A DNA stretch of 64,000 bases from Labilithrix sp. (GTDB taxonomy: Bacteria; Myxococcota_A; Polyangia; Polyangiales; Polyangiaceae): NCBI GenBank assembly GCA_019637195.1, contig JAHBWA010000002.1, forward strand, positions 102,986 through 166,985, given 5' to 3'. Positions 24,340 to 31,844 of the stretch are shown piece after piece (position 1 is the stretch's first letter; the number at the start of each line of letters is the position of its first letter). The translations under genes were made by a program, and so were the position numbers. The notes below the pieces were generated by a model, which was not told the DNA's origin, did not search any database, and was given only the letters and a program-made list of their open reading frames with translations.

Positions 24340-27267
24340 ATGAGCCTCTCTTCGATCGGCCGGTCGCTCGGTCGCGCCTCTCTCCTCCTCCTCGTCGTCG
24401 CGTCGTGCTCGGACGATCCTGCGCCCGCCGCCGATCCGCCGACGCGGCTGTTGCCGGGTGAGACCTGCGACAACCGCAGCGAGCTCCGGCTCTCGATGGA
24501 TCCCCCCGACGTCGTGGTCGCGCCGGGCGCGACGAGGCCGGTGCGCCTCACGATCGAGCCCGACGCGTGCGATCCGGCGACGGCCCGCTTCGCGTCGGCG
24601 AACGCCGCGGTGGCTGCCGCGCCCGGAGAGGCCAAGTTCGACCTCCGCCACGCGACGTTCGACTTCTTGGTGACCGGCGGCGTCGCGGGCCGGACGACGA
24701 TCACCGCCTCGATGGAGGCCAAGGACATCAACGACGTCCCGTACACCGCGACCGTCGAGCTCCCGGTCGACGTGCGCGACGCGACCGCGCCGACGTGCGA
24801 CGCCGCCGGCGCCACGGCGGCCACACTCGGCGCGAGCCAGGTCGCGCTCCACGGTCAGGGCTCGCTCGCCAAGGCGGCCGTCTGGGCCCGGCCCGAGGCC
24901 TTCGCTCGAGAGGACGAGTTCGCGCTGCCGTCGTTCCCCGCCGAGATCGCCTGCTCCGACGACCTGCTCGCGGACGTGCCGAACGCGAACCTCCGCAAGC
25001 TCGGCCCGGCCGTGACCTTCACCGCGCGGGCGCCGCTCTCGATGACGAAGGCGATGCGACGCGACATCGACTTCGCCGTCCCTGTGAACCCCGCCGCGTT
25101 CCCCTCGGGCGCGCGCCTCCGTCACCTCACGATCCTCTACTCGGGCCCGCGCGCGAAGACGCCACGGCCGATCCCCGTCTCCAACGCGCGCATCGAGGCG
25201 GACGGCGACGACTACGTCCTCAAGTTCGCCTCGCCCTGGTTCGGCACCTACCAGGCCGCCGTCGCCGAAGGCGCCGGCTCGAAGCGCCGGACGCGCAAGC
25301 TCACCCACCGCGCGGTCATCGGGTTCTCGATGGGCGGCGGCGGCGCGGCCGTGTTCGGCATGCGCCACCACGACATGTTCGACGCCATCGCGCCGCTCGG
25401 CGGACCGAGCGACTGGACGTGGCTCCTCTGGTACCTCGAGAAATACCCGCTCGGAGGCTTCTGCCCCGACGGGGAAACGTGCCCGACGTACGCGCCGAAC
25501 CGCTACCCGCTCGACGAGCCGCTCGCGCACACGATGGACTACGACCACTGGTGGTCCGAGTCGGGCAGCGGCAACGGCGGGCGCTTCCCGCGCTCGGAGT
25601 ACATCCAGATCTTCGAGGACCTCGCGCTCGCGATGGGCAACGGCAACGGCTGGAACACCGCGCCGGGCCTGCTCCACATGGCGCCCGGGCCGAAGCCGAC
25701 GGACCCGTGGGTGAAGGGCCCGGACGGCCTCGACTGCACCTACGCCGTCGAGCCGATCAAGGGCGATCCCAACGAGCAGAAGCAGCGCGAGCGCGAGCGC
25801 GCGTGCCAGGCGTGGCGCTGCGATCCGAAGAACCTCTGGAAGGCCGAGACGAACTACTTCGACGACGAGTACAACCCCGACGGGACGAAGCCCGTCATCG
25901 CCTTCTGCGACGGCAACCAGGAGGGCGAGAGCCCGTACCGCAACACCTTCGTACCCGGCGGGACCAAGCCGGTGAACCTCGCGCTCGCCGTCGACCTCAA
26001 CGGCAACGGCGTGCGCGACAAGGGCGAGCCGATCATCCGCAGCGGCCACGAGCCGTTCGACGACTGCGGGGCCGACGGCCTCTGCAACCCCGACGAGCCC
26101 GGCTACGATCCGGAGGAGAACCCCGATCCGAACCAGGACGACTACGACTATGTCCTCAACCCCAACGGGCTCGAGGGCAACCACCGCTGGGATCCGGGCG
26201 AGCCCTGGCAAGACGTCGGCCTCGACGGCGTCCCCGACACGGCGAGCCGCCACGTCGCGGGCGATCCCGGCGAGGGCGACGGCAAGTACACCGAGGCGCC
26301 CGGCCTCACGAACTTCTACGCGAACGATCCGCACGCCATGCTCGCGCGGCGAACGACGGCGATCCCCGGGGGCCCCGTGACCGACGCCGCGCTCCAGCGC
26401 GTCGACATCCTCACCGACGGCGGCGTCCGCGATCTGTTCAACTTCGCGTCGGTCGCGAGCCACCTCAAGGGCCAGGTCTTCGGCCGCGCCGGATCGAACG
26501 GACTGCCGCTCCGCTCGGTTGCGTTCTACAACGGCTTCGACATGCTGCCCGGTCAGGTCCGCGGCAAGCCGGACGAGTTCTCGGCGGCGCTCCTCCGCTG
26601 GGCCGACGTCGCCGACATGCCGAGCGTCCGCTACGGCGACGTCGACGCCACGCGGCAGCAGATCGAGCAGGGCGACGGCCAGCACGTCGGCAAGGCGAAC
26701 CAGCTGCTCTTCCGCCTCGAGACGGCGTTCTTCTACGTCGGGCAGCGCTGGCCCCTCGCCGATCGCCGCACGACGATCGACTCCCGCGACGACGCCGCGA
26801 CGACCACGAAGAACGAGCTCGGCGTCGAGTGCGAGGTCTTCGGGAAGTGCGAGACGTTCTTCACCGGGCCCGTCACCAAGCGCACTGGCCCCATCTCGGT
26901 GTCGCTGCCGCCCGGCTACGCGCAGAAGGACAACGTCGCCCGCGACGTCCGCTACCCGGTCCTCTACGTGCTCCACGGCTACGGCCAGGACCCGCGCGAC
27001 CTCGAGGCGGTGGCGATCTTCACCAACAACTTCATGAACGCGACGAACCGCTCGCACGCGACGCGGCTGCCCAAGTTCATCATCGTCTACGTCGACGGCC
27101 GCTGCCGCTCACCCGACGGCAAGGACGAGTGCATCCGCGGCACCTTCTACATGGACTCGGCGCGCGACGGCGGCGCCAAGATGGACGCGTGGTTCACCGA
27201 GGTCGTCGACTACATCGACCAGAACTACCGGACGATGCCGACGAGCGAGGTCGAGGTCGTCGACTGA
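24340..27267 (+). CDS. Large lipoprotein containing an apparently circularly permuted esterase-D/alpha-beta hydrolase domain
   Basis: 975 residues from ATG 24340 with lipobox 'LLLVVASCSDD'. Residues 35-170 are Ig-like. The nucleophile elbow 'AVIGFSMGGGGAAVFGMRHH' (Ser330) occurs first; a long insert with Ca-binding-like 'DLNGNGVRDKGEP' follows; a likely catalytic His782 lies in 'GDGQHVGKANQ'. Only then, at 855-975, comes the part that opens a normal PF00756 domain: 'SVSLPPGYAQKD', 'YPVLYVLHGYGQDP' (oxyanion loop, 879-882), 'FIIVYVDG' and 'VVDYIDQNYRTMP'. The protein stops just where a standard domain would continue into its Ser motif. So the domain appears permuted, with secreted esterase activity plausible but unproven. 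Confidence 0.8.
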   Translation: MSLSSIGRSLGRASLLLLVVASCSDDPAPAADPPTRLLPGETCDNRSELRLSMDPPDVVVAPGATRPVRLTIEPDACDPATARFASANAAVAAAPGEAKFDLRHATFDFLVTGGVAGRTTITASMEAKDINDVPYTATVELPVDVRDATAPTCDAAGATAATLGASQVALHGQGSLAKAAVWARPEAFAREDEFALPSFPAEIACSDDLLADVPNANLRKLGPAVTFTARAPLSMTKAMRRDIDFAVPVNPAAFPSGARLRHLTILYSGPRAKTPRPIPVSNARIEADGDDYVLKFASPWFGTYQAAVAEGAGSKRRTRKLTHRAVIGFSMGGGGAAVFGMRHHDMFDAIAPLGGPSDWTWLLWYLEKYPLGGFCPDGETCPTYAPNRYPLDEPLAHTMDYDHWWSESGSGNGGRFPRSEYIQIFEDLALAMGNGNGWNTAPGLLHMAPGPKPTDPWVKGPDGLDCTYAVEPIKGDPNEQKQRERERACQAWRCDPKNLWKAETNYFDDEYNPDGTKPVIAFCDGNQEGESPYRNTFVPGGTKPVNLALAVDLNGNGVRDKGEPIIRSGHEPFDDCGADGLCNPDEPGYDPEENPDPNQDDYDYVLNPNGLEGNHRWDPGEPWQDVGLDGVPDTASRHVAGDPGEGDGKYTEAPGLTNFYANDPHAMLARRTTAIPGGPVTDAALQRVDILTDGGVRDLFNFASVASHLKGQVFGRAGSNGLPLRSVAFYNGFDMLPGQVRGKPDEFSAALLRWADVADMPSVRYGDVDATRQQIEQGDGQHVGKANQLLFRLETAFFYVGQRWPLADRRTTIDSRDDAATTTKNELGVECEVFGKCETFFTGPVTKRTGPISVSLPPGYAQKDNVARDVRYPVLYVLHGYGQDPRDLEAVAIFTNNFMNATNRSHATRLPKFIIVYVDGRCRSPDGKDECIRGTFYMDSARDGGAKMDAWFTEVVDYIDQNYRTMPTSEVEVVD

Positions 27268-27344
27268 CGAGCTCGCGGTCCTGGCTCGCCTTTTCGGCCG
27301 ACGGCTGACGAACGCGCGGCCCTAGCTCGCCTTGCGGCCGACGA
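27264..27344. repeat. Imperfect 40-41-bp tandem duplication joining two gene ends
   Basis: Unit 1 (27264-27304) and unit 2 (27305-27344) share CTGACGA, GCGG, CTCGCCTT and CGGCCGACG blocks in order. Unit 1 contains the stop codon of the esterase-like gene; unit 2 contains the stop codon of the convergent methyltransferase gene. Confidence 0.7.
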
Positions 27345-28254
27345 AGTCGATGCTCGTGATGGCCAGCTGGTCGCGCGAGTAGCGCTCCGCGAACCACGGG
27401 TGGACGCGGATCTCGTCGAGCTGCTTCAAGCGGGTGGGGTGCGGGCGCGAGGTGTCGATCTCGATCGCGAACCCCGCTCGCTCGGCCATCCGGGTGAAGT
27501 CCTCCGCGCGGAGGCGGTTCTGGTAGAGGAAGGCGTTGTTCCACTTTCGCCAGGCCGACTCCGAGTACCGGAGGTAGTGGAGCTGGCTGATCGCCCCGTC
27601 GATGTAGGCGTAGTGGTCGCCGCAGTTCACGGAGTGGAAGACGACGCCGCCTGGCCGGAGGATGCGCTGCGCCTCGCGGAAGCAGTCCTCGATGACGGGC
27701 CCGGGGATGTGCTCGAGGACGCTGCTCGAGAAGACGACGTCGATCGAGCCGTCCGCGAGCGAGGTCTTCGCGGCGTCGGCGGGCGCGCGGTAGTCGATCG
27801 CGCCGTCCGTCGCCGACGCGATCGACGCGCCGCGCTCGAGCGCGCGCTGGAGCTCGCGACGGCGCGCCTCGACGTCCGAGGCGGCGAGGCCCGACGCCTC
27901 CGCGATCGTCCCGACGTGCTTCTCGAGGTGCGCGACGAGGGCGCGCGTCGCCTCCTCCCGGACGTGGCGGTTCAGATCGAAGGTGTGGACCCGCTCCGCG
28001 CCGCCGAGCCACAGGCAGACGGGGAGCGTCGGGTACCACCCCGTCCCGATCTCGACGAGGCGCGCTCCGGCGATCGGGAGCTTCGACGTGCGGAGGTGAC
28101 CGACCATCAGCCGCCAGTCTTCGACCCGCGTGTCGCACTCCGCCCCGAACTTCGCGAGCCCGCCGCCGTAGCGCTGGAGCAGGTGGTGCACGCGCGCGCC
28201 GCCGGGGACACGGCCGAGGACCTTCTGAATCGCACCCTTCACGCGCCAGTGCAT
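27322..28254 (-). CDS. SAM-dependent methyltransferase (class I)
   Basis: 310 residues from ATG 28254. Motif I is 'ARLVEIGTGWYPTLPVCLWLGG' (about 75-95), followed by an acidic strand end 'VHTFDLN'. The post-I region 'GSIDVVFSSSVLEHIPGPVIEDCFREAQRILRPGG' is the classic motif IV/V of Methyltransf_11 enzymes, and 'VFHSVNCGDHYAY' follows. It probably acts on a small molecule or sugar; the substrate is unknown. It is divergent from a GT2 glycosyltransferase only 95 bp away, so both could belong to one glycan locus. Confidence 0.88.
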   Translation of the reverse strand: MHWRVKGAIQKVLGRVPGGARVHHLLQRYGGGLAKFGAECDTRVEDWRLMVGHLRTSKLPIAGARLVEIGTGWYPTLPVCLWLGGAERVHTFDLNRHVREEATRALVAHLEKHVGTIAEASGLAASDVEARRRELQRALERGASIASATDGAIDYRAPADAAKTSLADGSIDVVFSSSVLEHIPGPVIEDCFREAQRILRPGGVVFHSVNCGDHYAYIDGAISQLHYLRYSESAWRKWNNAFLYQNRLRAEDFTRMAERAGFAIEIDTSRPHPTRLKQLDEIRVHPWFAERYSRDQLAITSIDFVGRKAS

Positions 28255-28348
28255 GCGCGGACCATAACGCAACCCGGCGAGGCACGGGAGAGGTCGCGCG
28301 GCGGCGCGCGACGCCTCCGGGGCCGCGCTCGTGCTATTTTCCGCGGCG

Positions 28349-29398
28349 ATGGCGAACGAACAGCGCCCCGTCGTGACCGTGGCGATCCCGTGCTTCAACG
28401 AGGAGCGCTTCATCGCGAAGTGCCTCGAGGACGTCTTCGCCCAGGACTATCCGGCCGAGTCGCTCGAGGTGCTCGTCGGCGACGGGATGAGCACCGACCG
28501 GACGCGCGCGATCCTCGACGACCTGGTCGCGCAGCACCCCGGACGCCTGCGCGTCATCGACAACCCGCGCCGCCTCCAGGCCGCCGCGATGAACGCGATG
28601 ATCGACGCGGCCCGCGGAGAGATCGTCATCCGCATGGACGTGCACGCGCGCTACGCGCCGGACTACGTCCGCCAGTGCGTCGCCGTGCTCGAGGAGACCG
28701 GCGCGGACAACGTCGGCGGCGCGCAGCGCGCCATCCCCGAGACGTGGTTCCAGCGCGCGCTCTGCGCTGCGCTCGACAGCCCGCTCGCCGTCGGCGGCGC
28801 GCGCTACCGTGACGCCGACGCCGAGGGCTTCGTCGACACGGTCTTCCTCGGCGCGTTCCGCCGGCGGGTGTTCGAGCGCGTCGGCGGCTACGACGCGAAC
28901 GCGATCACCAACGAGGACGCCGAGCTGAACCAGCGCATCCTCGCCTCGGGCGGCAAGGTCTACCTCAGCCGGAAGATCGTCGTGCAGTACTTCCCGCGCG
29001 ACTCGATGCGCGCGCTCGCGAAGCAGTACTTCAAGTACGGCAAGGGCCGGGCGCGCACCCTGCTCAAGCACCGGACCTTCCCGACCCCGCGCCCGGCGCT
29101 CCCCTTCGCGATGGTGCTCGGCGGCGCGGCGCTGCTCCTGACGCCGCCGCTGCACCCGGTCGCGCCGCTCGCCTTCGGCGCGTACGGCGCGGCGAGCGTC
29201 GTGGAGGCGCTGCGCGTGTCGCTCCGCCACGGCGTCACGCTCGCGCCCGCCGTCGCGGCGATCTTCCCCGTGCTCCACGTCTCGCACGGCGTCGGCTTCG
29301 GGCTCGGCCTCGTGCAGTACGCCCTCTCCCCCGACTGGAGCGAGCACCCCGTGAGCCCGCGCGCCGACGCCCCCGCCGAGGTCGGGCTCAGCCGATGA
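28349..29398 (+). CDS. Family 2 glycosyltransferase with C-terminal membrane helices
   Basis: 349 residues from ATG 28349. GT-A signature: 'VTVAIPCFNEERFIAKCLEDVFAQDY', the Asp of 'GDGMSTDRTRAIL', the DXD-equivalent 'IRMDVHARYAPDYV' and the acceptor/catalytic region 'NAITNEDAELNQRI'. The last 100 residues contain two or three hydrophobic segments ('LPFAMVLGGAALLLTPPLH', 'VAAIFPVLHVSHGVGFGLG'), so it is membrane-attached, like the succinoglycan/ExoA branch. It overlaps the convergent Rieske gene by 11 bp. Confidence 0.92.
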   Translation: MANEQRPVVTVAIPCFNEERFIAKCLEDVFAQDYPAESLEVLVGDGMSTDRTRAILDDLVAQHPGRLRVIDNPRRLQAAAMNAMIDAARGEIVIRMDVHARYAPDYVRQCVAVLEETGADNVGGAQRAIPETWFQRALCAALDSPLAVGGARYRDADAEGFVDTVFLGAFRRRVFERVGGYDANAITNEDAELNQRILASGGKVYLSRKIVVQYFPRDSMRALAKQYFKYGKGRARTLLKHRTFPTPRPALPFAMVLGGAALLLTPPLHPVAPLAFGAYGAASVVEALRVSLRHGVTLAPAVAAIFPVLHVSHGVGFGLGLVQYALSPDWSEHPVSPRADAPAEVGLSR

Positions 29399-29744
29399 CG
29401 AGGCTGAAGGTGTCGAAGACGACGACCTCGTCCCCCTGGAGCTCCGCGTCGTAGGTCCGCTGATCGCCGCAGAGGCCCTTCGGGCGCTGGAGCCGCCCGG
29501 TCCGGAGCTCGAACACGTAGGCGTGCATCGGGCAGACGACGCAGTCGTCCTCGAGCCAGCCCTCGGCCAGGCTCGCGCCCGCGTGGTTGCACGCGTCCTC
29601 GATCGCGAAGACCTCGCCGTCGACCCACGCGACGAGCACGTCGAACGGCGGATGAGACAGCCGGACGAGGCCCTTCTCCTGGACCTCGGCGAGCGCGACT
29701 CGACCGACCTCTTTGCGCGGCGTCACGTCCGAGACCGCCGTCAA
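29388..29744 (-). CDS. Rieske [2Fe-2S] ferredoxin-like protein
   Basis: 118 residues. The two cluster motifs are intact: 'CNHAGASL' (C-x-H) and 'CPMHAYVF' (C-x-x-H), separated by about 17 residues, followed by the Pro loop-like 'RLQRPKG'. No membrane anchor, so it resembles the soluble NirD/BphA3-type ferredoxins. It probably delivers electrons to an oxygenase or reductase encoded elsewhere. The start overlaps the end of the LON-domain gene by 4 bp, making it the last gene of a four-gene operon starting with folE. Confidence 0.93.
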   Translation of the reverse strand: MTAVSDVTPRKEVGRVALAEVQEKGLVRLSHPPFDVLVAWVDGEVFAIEDACNHAGASLAEGWLEDDCVVCPMHAYVFELRTGRLQRPKGLCGDQRTYDAELQGDEVVVFDTFSLVIG

Positions 29745-30409
29745 TTGAGGACCGAGCCCTTGGTGTCGTTCAGCATCGCGCCGTGCTGCACCGCGAGCTG
29801 ATCGGTCACCATCCTCACGCGCGCGCGCGGGTCGAGCTCTTCCAGGATCGCTTGCCGCGCGCCGGCGTCGACGACCAGCTGAAACGCGCAGATGTCGGCG
29901 AGCACCCCGGCCTGCGCCCGGGACGACTCGCTCGCGCGGAGGCTCTTCGGCATGCGCAGCTCGAAGCTCGCGTCGTGCTTCTTGACCTCGGTGACGAACA
30001 TCGTCGCGGCAGCCAGGAGCGCCGCGTACTCGGCGTCGTTCACCGTGACGTCGACCTCGTGCAGGCGGCGGGCGCGCGCGCGCTTGTACGGGTAGCGCGG
30101 CTCCTCCTCGGCGCGGAGCTCGTCCAGGCGCACCCGCGCCGAGCCAGCGACGACGATGTTCGAGCGCCCGTCCGGCAGCGCCTGGTGCTCGATGACGACG
30201 CCGATCGCCGCGACCTCCGCGATGCGGACGCCGTCACGGTCGAGCTGCGCGATGACGATCGCGCCGTCGTGGTCGAGGCAGTCCGAGAGCATCGCCCGAT
30301 AGCGCGGCTCGAAGATGTGGAGCGGCAGCACCGCCTCGGGGAAGAGCACGACGTTCGGCAGCGGGAAGACCGGCACGTCGGCGAAGGCTTCGTCTTCGAG
30401 TCGAGTCAT
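29741..30409 (-). CDS. LON substrate-binding domain protein (protease-less)
   Basis: 222 residues. The N-terminal 'VPVFPLPNVVLFPEAVLPLHIFEPRYRAMLSD' (split here at natural positions) is the start of the PF02190 domain found at the N-terminus of Lon and in stand-alone proteins. The helical C-terminal part follows. There is no AAA+ or serine-lysine protease segment, so it cannot be a protease itself. It may bind unfolded peptides or regulate a partner. It sits 10 bp downstream of the SDR gene and overlaps the Rieske gene by 4 bp. Confidence 0.92.
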   Translation of the reverse strand: MTRLEDEAFADVPVFPLPNVVLFPEAVLPLHIFEPRYRAMLSDCLDHDGAIVIAQLDRDGVRIAEVAAIGVVIEHQALPDGRSNIVVAGSARVRLDELRAEEEPRYPYKRARARRLHEVDVTVNDAEYAALLAAATMFVTEVKKHDASFELRMPKSLRASESSRAQAGVLADICAFQLVVDAGARQAILEELDPRARVRMVTDQLAVQHGAMLNDTKGSVLN

Positions 30410-30419
30410 GGTCGGAGGT

Positions 30420-31100
30420 TCAGGGCCCGAAGGCGTCGACGCAGCTGCCGTTCATCGCGTCGGGCGCGTCGAGCGCGACCCAGGCGACGATCCGCGCGAC
30501 GTCCTCGGGCGTCATCGCGGGGGAGAAACCGCTGCCCCGGAGCATATCCGTGTCCACGGAGCCGGGCATCACGCACATCGACTGGAGGCCCGTACCGCGG
30601 AGCTCCTCGGCGAGGGACTTGACGAAGCCCACCGTGCCCCACTTCGACGCGCAGTACGCGCTCAGCCGCGGCGTGCCCATGCTCCCGGAGATGCTGCCGA
30701 GGGCGACGAAGCGACCGCGCCGCTCCGCGAGCATCGGGCGGAGGAAGCTCCGCGTGACGAGGAACGCCCCCTTGAGGTTGACGTCGAGCACCTCGTCCCA
30801 CTGCTCCTCGGTGGTGTCGAGGACCGACGTGCGGTGGACGACGCCCGCGTTCGAGACGACGACGCGCGGGACGCCGAACTCCACCAGCACGCGGGAGGTC
30901 GCGGCGTCGACGTCGGCCGCTCGCGCGACGTCGCAGGGGATGGCGATGGCGCGCCGCCCACGGCGAACGATCTCCTCGGCGGCCGCGGCGAGCGCTTCCT
31001 GGCGACGCCCCAGGAGCGCGACGTCGCACCCTCGATCGGCGAGCTCCAGGGCGATCGCGCGGCCGATGCCCCGACCGGCGCCCGTGACGACCGCGATCAC
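30420..31100 (-). CDS. Short-chain dehydrogenase/reductase
   Basis: 226 residues from a GTG at 31100 that sits inside the folE stop region (4-bp overlap). NAD(P) motif 'VTGAGRGIGRAIALELADRG'; 'VSNAGVV' (NAG motif); catalytic Ser in 'ALGSISGSMG' and Tyr-x3-Lys in 'SAYCASKWG'. Arg/Lys residues after the second strand ('LLGRRQEAL') favour NADPH. Tight coupling to GTP cyclohydrolase I raises the possibility of a pterin reductase (sepiapterin- or FolM-like); a FabG-like role is equally compatible with the sequence. Confidence 0.93.
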   Translation of the reverse strand: MIAVVTGAGRGIGRAIALELADRGCDVALLGRRQEALAAAAEEIVRRGRRAIAIPCDVARAADVDAATSRVLVEFGVPRVVVSNAGVVHRTSVLDTTEEQWDEVLDVNLKGAFLVTRSFLRPMLAERRGRFVALGSISGSMGTPRLSAYCASKWGTVGFVKSLAEELRGTGLQSMCVMPGSVDTDMLRGSGFSPAMTPEDVARIVAWVALDAPDAMNGSCVDAFGP

Positions 31101-31696
31101 CGCGCCCCCTGCCCTACACCGAGCGCGGCGTGCGCCTCGGCGACGCGATCGGGCGGGCCGCGCAGCGCGACGGTCTCCACCCGCGTGCCGATCGCGCGCT
31201 CGCCGCGGGCGATCATGCAGCCGTGCGCGAGCACCATGCGGCAGCCGACCCACTCTGGGGCCAGGACGGCGTCGAGATCGTCGACCACGCCTTCGCCGAT
31301 GCGCTCCTGGAGCGCGAGCCTCCGCGCGTGGGCGTCGACGAGCGCCGCGACCGTGCCGAGCCCGAGGACGCGCATCGTCGCCTTGAACGCGACCGTCGCG
31401 CTGCCGAGCGCCGGCAGGAGGTGGTGCGGGCACGTCGTGACGACGGGCACGTCTCGGACGACGACGAGCGTCGGCGAGCTCGTCTCGATCGCGCTCTGCT
31501 CGACGAGCTTCCGCGTGTCGACCCCGTACCCGGCGCAGAGCTCGTCGACGAACATGTCGGCGACGCGCGCGCCGGTGCCGGCGAGATCCGGCTCGTCGCG
31601 TCCGATGGCGCGGAGGAACGCGTCGAGCGCCGCGGCCGCCTGGGACCGGTCGACGGGCGAACGAGGCGCGGCGGGGGGGGAGCTCTGCCGAGACAT
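31097..31696 (-). CDS. folE: GTP cyclohydrolase I
   Basis: 199 residues. Zinc/active-site motif 'TTCPHHLLPALGSATVAF' around residue 85-103, then 'VLGLGTVAALVDAHARRLALQERIG' and a second Cys in 'VLAHGCMIARGERAIGT', matching the family's Cys-His-Cys zinc site. It opens the imidazole ring of GTP to give 7,8-dihydroneopterin triphosphate, the first step to folate or tetrahydropterins; it acts as a homodecamer in the cytoplasm. It is the first gene of the minus-strand set folE-SDR-LON domain-Rieske. Confidence 0.95.
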   Translation of the reverse strand: MSRQSSPPAAPRSPVDRSQAAAALDAFLRAIGRDEPDLAGTGARVADMFVDELCAGYGVDTRKLVEQSAIETSSPTLVVVRDVPVVTTCPHHLLPALGSATVAFKATMRVLGLGTVAALVDAHARRLALQERIGEGVVDDLDAVLAPEWVGCRMVLAHGCMIARGERAIGTRVETVALRGPPDRVAEAHAALGVGQGAR

Positions 31697-31844
31697 CGAC
31701 CCGCGAGCCTAGAGCACCGGCGGTCCGTGGACCGAGTATTTCCGTCGTCGCCCGCGCTCGTCCGCGAGGTGCGGCCGCTCGCGCGAGCCGCAGACGCGTC
31801 GGCGGAGGAACGAACGCGGCACGACGATTGCTCGAGAGGCCGCG

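Noticed and set aside
24166..27057. A 963-residue minus-strand open frame
   Set aside because: Antisense shadow of the esterase-like gene; composition is Arg/Val/Glu-rich with no domain.
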